A stretch of DNA of 9,233 bases, from NCBI GenBank assembly GCA_034409055.1, contig DAOUMU010000327.1, positions 1 to 9,233 of the forward strand. The letters run 5' to 3'. The translations under genes were made by a program, and so were the position numbers. The notes beneath the pieces were generated by a model. It saw only the letters and a program-made list of their open reading frames with translations. It ran no database searches and was not told the origin of the DNA. Positions 6,360 through 9,233 of this stretch are shown in pieces. This stretch comes from DAOUMU01 sp034409055. GTDB taxonomy: Bacteria > Chloroflexota > Anaerolineae > 4572-78 > J111. How positions within the stretch are numbered: position 1 is the first letter of the stretch; the number at the start of each line of letters is the position of its first letter.

Positions 6360-7837
6360 GATTGTGCTCCTCCAGCAATAAGCTTCTTCTCTTCTATCAC
6401 CAGTTCATCAATTTCTTTGGCCCGTTCCCTAATGCGAGCTCTAATATCATCCATTTTTTCCTGGATGGCCCGCATCGCTTCAGGGGTGTAGAGCGGGGTC
6501 TCCTTGACCCCCAGCATCTGTTGGGCGACGGCCATAAAGTTGATATTGTTTTCAGCGGAGGGACCAATATTAATGATCCGGGGCAATTTGTCGGCAATGG
6601 CTTCAATTTTGTTTAACGTCTCTTGCCGGAAGCGATATTCCAAAATTTCCGGATAGCGAGCGCTGTTCAAAGCCTTAATATCCAGGGCCTGAGCCTCAAG
6701 CAAGGCCGCGTTGGCCTTGGCCTCACTTTCGGCTTCGATCAGCAGTTGACGGGCGTAAGCATTGGCCCGGTTAATGGCCTTCTCTTTGGCCGTGTTAATC
6801 TGGGCCTGATAGGTGGCAATCTCGGCCTTGATTTCTGACAGGGTTTCCCGCAATGAAGCCAGCTCTTTGTTCAACTCGCCTTCGTCTTGTTCTTTTCTTA
6901 GCTTGAGTTCGTACTCGTAGGTATAAGCTTCCTTGGCCACTTTAACCAACTCGGCGGCGGCCAGGTCCATCCGGTATTCCTGATTTGCAGGTTCGGCATG
7001 GGTGATGTTGGCATTGACAAATCTGACTGCCGGCAAAAATTGACGGTTCAGACTTTCTAACATCGACTGGGTGCTTTCACCCACTAAATCATAAATATCT
7101 TCTGCCTTTTGCTCGTAAATGAGCGCGCGCGTCACTTCGCTGATGGCGTTTTGCAGCTTTTCGGCAAAGCCTTGAGCCCCGCCCAGGGTAAAAATAAATT
7201 CACTGGGGTCTTCGATGCGAAACTGTAAAAAGAGATCAACCGAAGCTTCCACCCGCTCCTGGGTAGGTGCCCGTCGAATAGGGGCATTATAGGGATACTC
7301 CTTGGTGGTATTGACCACGTAACCGACCTTTTTGAGCGGATGAAACAGCCATTTTCGACCCGGTCCCACAATCTCCTCGACCTTACCGTATTTAGTGATA
7401 AGGGCCTGGCAGCCATCCGGGATCATCACAAAGCTATTTTTCCAGAGGTTAAAGACAACATATCCTAACCATAGTAACCAGTAATGAGGTCCAAACAGAA
7501 AGCCACCAAAACCGGACTCAGGCAGAAGAGAGGAGAAGCCCAGCCCAAAAATACCCAAAAAAGCCAAGCCCAGAGCGATAACAATCCAAAAATAGGAGCG
7601 AGAGTCTCTGGGCATGACTACCGGGGAGATGACATTGGTAAACTCGCCCCTCTCGTCCTGCCTGGTCATACTGCTGTTCAAGATTTGAGCCGCGTCGGCC
7701 AGGGAAGCCGTTAACTGGGCAATTTGGGTCCCGATCGAGCCACCCTTTTCTCTGACCGAGAAAAAATCTTTGGGGTCAATCTGAAATTCATCAGCCACTT
7801 CTGCGACCGCTTCAAGGGCCGTTCGTAATTTTGCCAT
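6356..7837 (-). CDS. membrane SPFH/band-7 protein, first of a pair
   Basis: This protein has 493 residues. A predicted cytoplasmic N-terminal region of about 80 residues contains short helices and ends in PVVMPRDSRS (72-81), matching PVVIPKERRG in its paralogue. Hydrophobic segments at about 82-104 and 116-132 are separated by a glycine-rich loop. The SPFH domain (about 134-300) has PDGCQALITKYGKVEE, YPYNAP (181-186), PTQERV (191-196) and FLQFRIEDP (203-211). An E/K/A-rich coiled coil spans about 295-390, and a second short amphipathic helix 453-485 lies near the C-terminus. AAGGAG (7844-7849), six bases before the ATG at 7837, is the best ribosome binding site in this series. The paralogy and four-base overlap with the next gene recall the HflK/HflC arrangement, but an extended N-terminus and two membrane segments set it apart. 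I infer a hetero-oligomeric scaffold. No FtsH or NfeD partner is in the window. Confidence 0.85.
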   Translation of the reverse strand: MAKLRTALEAVAEVADEFQIDPKDFFSVREKGGSIGTQIAQLTASLADAAQILNSSMTRQDERGEFTNVISPVVMPRDSRSYFWIVIALGLAFLGIFGLGFSSLLPESGFGGFLFGPHYWLLWLGYVVFNLWKNSFVMIPDGCQALITKYGKVEEIVGPGRKWLFHPLKKVGYVVNTTKEYPYNAPIRRAPTQERVEASVDLFLQFRIEDPSEFIFTLGGAQGFAEKLQNAISEVTRALIYEQKAEDIYDLVGESTQSMLESLNRQFLPAVRFVNANITHAEPANQEYRMDLAAAELVKVAKEAYTYEYELKLRKEQDEGELNKELASLRETLSEIKAEIATYQAQINTAKEKAINRANAYARQLLIEAESEAKANAALLEAQALDIKALNSARYPEILEYRFRQETLNKIEAIADKLPRIINIGPSAENNINFMAVAQQMLGVKETPLYTPEAMRAIQEKMDDIRARIRERAKEIDELVIEEKKLIAGGAQS

Positions 7838-7873
7838 ATCACTCTCCTTTCATAGAGTTAGTTGGTTATATAC

Positions 7874-8131
7874 TTACTGGGCGAACAGGCTGGTCAGGGG
7901 CAGGGTGAACCCGGCCAACACGCCTTCGCCGTTCAAGGTATCTTCCTGGCTAAACTTCCCCATTTGGGTAATGGAATGATAAACCAACACGGTCCGACTT
8001 TCCGGCTCTACAATCCACACCCACTGTACGCCGATAGCGAAATACTCCTCCAATTTTTGTCGTACCTCTTGCCAGCGGTCATTAGGGGAGATAATTTCGA
8101 CCACCAGTTCCGGGGCTACCTCCAGAAATCT
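7874..8131 (-). pseudogene. C-terminal remnant of an Uma2-family (DUF820) nuclease-like protein
   Basis: The open frame runs from just after the upstream TAA (8132-8134) to a TAA at 7874-7876. The recognisable part is FLEVAPELVVEIISPNDR, then QEVRQKLEEYFAIGVQWVWIV, and an end GVLAGFTLPLTSLF. This is the last third to half of an Uma2-type PD-(D/E)XK protein (whole family members are about 190 residues). The VVEIISP glutamate and the QK lysine of the fold are present, but PELVVE replaces the usual PDLVVE. Everything N-terminal to that is missing. The first usable start is the GTG at 8104 (76 residues), with GGAGGT 13 bases away, which is probably accidental. I infer a deletion that joined this tail to the MNT gene. 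It lies 36 bases before the first SPFH gene, so it may still be transcribed with it. Confidence 0.7.
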
Positions 8132-8596
8132 TTATCCTCTATGCTGCAACCCATGCGTTCGAACATGATCAAAAAATGCCTGACGCATCATGCGAGCCAC
8201 CGGCTCAAAATCCAGATACTCTTTCCAGGTGTGTGTTTCAAACTCAACCCGGGCCACTTCATCCCGTGAATACAGTCGGATGCCGTGCGTAGCAACCTGG
8301 CCCCGAAAGGTCAGCGGCATATCGTCAATAACACGTACGTCTGGTTTAAGGATGCCTTGCTGCTCCAACACCCCCTCGACGGCAAACTCTAAATCCAATC
8401 GCTCCCTGGGCGACATAACAGGACCATCTCGTTGCCCGGTGCGACACAATACCAGGGCAATATCCACATCACTGACCGGAAGCGCTTGCTCTATTGCCAC
8501 CGAACCGTACAGGTAAGCCAACGTGACCGGCATATCACACAGAATATCAGGCAAAATTCGCCGGAGGTGAGCAATGAGATTTTGATTAGCAGCCAT
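8132..8596 (-). CDS. MNT-type nucleotidyltransferase, MntA antitoxin-like, without HEPN partner
   Basis: This is 154 residues from the ATG at 8596. The nucleotidyltransferase core has G31-S32, ten residues, then D43-V-D45, exactly the GSX10DXD signature of the MntA antitoxins that AMPylate HEPN ribonuclease toxins (type VII toxin-antitoxin). A third acidic residue at about D86 in KPDVRVID fits the catalytic triad. The C-terminal LYSRDEVARVEFETHTWKEY region is typical of this group, and the protein ends naturally after it. A longer frame starting at a TTG at 8707 would take its first 37 residues from the palindromic repeat, so I prefer the ATG at 8596, although its ribosome binding site is weak. 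The partner HEPN/DUF86 toxin normally adjoins; here only the Uma2 remnant follows, in the same frame after one stop codon. It may be an orphan antitoxin or have another target. Confidence 0.75.
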   Translation of the reverse strand: MAANQNLIAHLRRILPDILCDMPVTLAYLYGSVAIEQALPVSDVDIALVLCRTGQRDGPVMSPRERLDLEFAVEGVLEQQGILKPDVRVIDDMPLTFRGQVATHGIRLYSRDEVARVEFETHTWKEYLDFEPVARMMRQAFFDHVRTHGLQHRG

Positions 8597-8626
8597 AATA
8601 ATGACACTCTTTGAACGCCAAATTTT

Positions 8627-8766
8627 CATTACCCGACATTGCAAACCAGAAACCAGGTTTTTCACTGGCAAAGGTGCTTGAATTGGCTCGGAATGCCCGA
8701 AAAACAACCATTTTGGCTTGTTCAGACAACAAAAAACCTGGATTTCTCTGTCCGTGTCGGGTAGTG
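8627..8766. repeat. palindromic repeat element in the leader of the MNT gene
   Basis: The inverted arms are CATTACCCGACA (8627-8638) with TGTCGGGTAGTG (8755-8766), and AGAAACCAGGTTTTT (8648-8662) with AAAAACCTGGATTTCT (8732-8747). They form a 140-bp palindrome with an unpaired centre of about 70 bases. The AGAAACC/GGTTTCT core recalls repeats that are frequent in cyanobacterial and Chloroflexi genomes. It differs in sequence from the element at 1020-1162. No flanking target-site repeat is visible. Transcripts from the promoter at 8794-8823 must pass through it. Confidence 0.7.
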
Positions 8767-8793
8767 AGTCTTTGAATAAAATTCCCTCGTTCC

Positions 8794-8823
8794 ATTATAG
8801 CACATATTATAAATCTGTGTCTA
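8794..8823 (-). promoter_or_regulatory. sigma-70-like promoter with an extended -10
   Basis: On the minus strand TAGACA (8823-8818) is followed by an 18-base spacer and TATAAT (8799-8794), with TG one base upstream of the -10 (TGCTATAAT). A second TATAAT overlaps the spacer at 8811-8806. It points toward the MNT gene about 190 bases away, through the palindromic element, and could drive the whole series down to ubiD. No nearer promoter to the SPFH genes is obvious. Confidence 0.5.
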
Positions 8824-8961
8824 TAGCCAGTAATCCAAACAAAAGGTTGTGTCATTTAAGCGAACACAATCTTTATCGTTGGAATAATGTGGGTTTACCA
8901 TCGGGTGACAATCACAAAGAATGGGTATCATTGAACAAACTCATCCTTATGGAAAAGGCCA

Positions 8962-9205
8962 ATGTTAATCGCGCACCTTGTACCAGGATATTTTGCAGCA
9001 GTCAAGACACGACCAAGTTGGAAGCCCGAATGGAATAAAGGCTACCGTTCATTACTTTGGACTGCGGCATTAGGAAGCACCGTTACACCAGATATAGATG
9101 TAATTTACTAATTCTGACGTTTTCTGTGGTTACTCTATTTATGATTTATTATCGGCTCATTATCAGGGAGGGAATAGCCATTGTGTCAACGATATGGTAA
9201 ATTAG
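8962..9205 (+). pseudogene. broken N-terminal fragment of a YdjM/DUF457-like membrane metal-dependent hydrolase
   Basis: An ATG at 8962 opens a 49-codon frame beginning MLIAHLVPGYFAAVKTRP and ending LGSTVTPDIDVIY before TAA (9109-9111). The early histidine in AHLVPGY and the PDID motif after a hydrophobic stretch resemble the N-terminus of membrane-bound putative hydrolases of the DUF457/YdjM kind, which begin TH-L-G and carry PDxD as likely metal ligands. One base further on, another frame stays open for 31 codons (9110-9202) and includes FCGYSIYDLLSAHY, which could be a shifted continuation. AAAAGG precedes the ATG by only three bases. The family is usually well over 150 residues, so this is at most a remnant. 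From 8824 to 8961 I see no convincing gene. The window ends in ACCAGGAGT, which could be the ribosome binding site of a gene just outside it. Confidence 0.45.
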
Positions 9206-9233
9206 AGATTGAAAGCTATTTGTAACCAGGAGT

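Noticed and set aside
8822..8833. TATAGCCAGTAA, the reverse complement of 1159-1170 at the palindromic element edge
   Set aside because: A few 12-base matches are expected by chance within 9 kb, and no further similarity extends from it.
8586..8855. 89-codon minus-strand frame over the MNT leader
   Set aside because: It is made almost wholly of the palindromic repeat and the promoter region.
8845..8871. Hairpin GGTTGTGT/ACACAATC as a terminator
   Set aside because: Only about seven pairs, an 11-base loop and no following T run; no gene ends nearby.
8718..9038. 106-codon plus-strand frame starting at a TTG
   Set aside because: It begins inside the palindromic element, crosses the minus-strand promoter and shows no domain pattern; the 8962 frame overlapping its end looks more protein-like.

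Overview
The window looks like chromosomal DNA from a free-living bacterium, most likely a Chloroflexota (Chloroflexi) member. This is inferred from gene style, not from a marker gene: a 40-residue-period TPR protein, secreted beta-repeat proteins, a small exported protein ending in an IYIPIILRN-type tail, an Uma2-type fragment and an MNT nucleotidyltransferase. There is no rRNA, tRNA, CRISPR array, integrase or intact transposase.

Layout, left to right. (1) 1-912: a TPR protein on the minus strand whose N-terminal part appears to be missing. (2) 913-1294: intergenic, holding a 143-bp palindromic element flanked by an 8-bp direct repeat. (3) 1295-3419, plus strand: three consecutive genes for exported surface-type proteins. 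The first two look like one ~600-residue protein split by a one-base frameshift; the third is a small secreted protein. (4) 3460-3500: a hairpin that can end transcription from both sides. (5) 8596 down to 3562, minus strand: a co-directional series of MNT nucleotidyltransferase, remnant of an Uma2-type nuclease, two paralogous membrane SPFH/band-7 proteins whose genes overlap by 4 bp, and a UbiD-family decarboxylase. A good extended -10 promoter at 8794-8823 lies in front of the series. (6) 8627-8766: a second palindromic element in the leader of that series. (7) 8824-9233: mostly non-coding, with a decayed N-terminal fragment of a YdjM/DUF457-like membrane hydrolase.

The most coherent functional unit is the SPFH pair plus UbiD. 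The two SPFH proteins share a juxtamembrane motif and several SPFH signatures and are translationally coupled, so they probably form a hetero-oligomeric membrane scaffold. UbiD needs prenylated FMN and would act in quinone (probably menaquinone) or aromatic-acid metabolism; whether it works with the scaffold is unknown. The ends of the window are accessory and decaying: truncated TPR, truncated Uma2, an MNT antitoxin-like gene without its HEPN partner, a broken hydrolase and two palindromic repeats. I found nothing I would call a proven new system; the SPFH-SPFH-UbiD cassette and the split repeat protein are the best candidates for follow-up.
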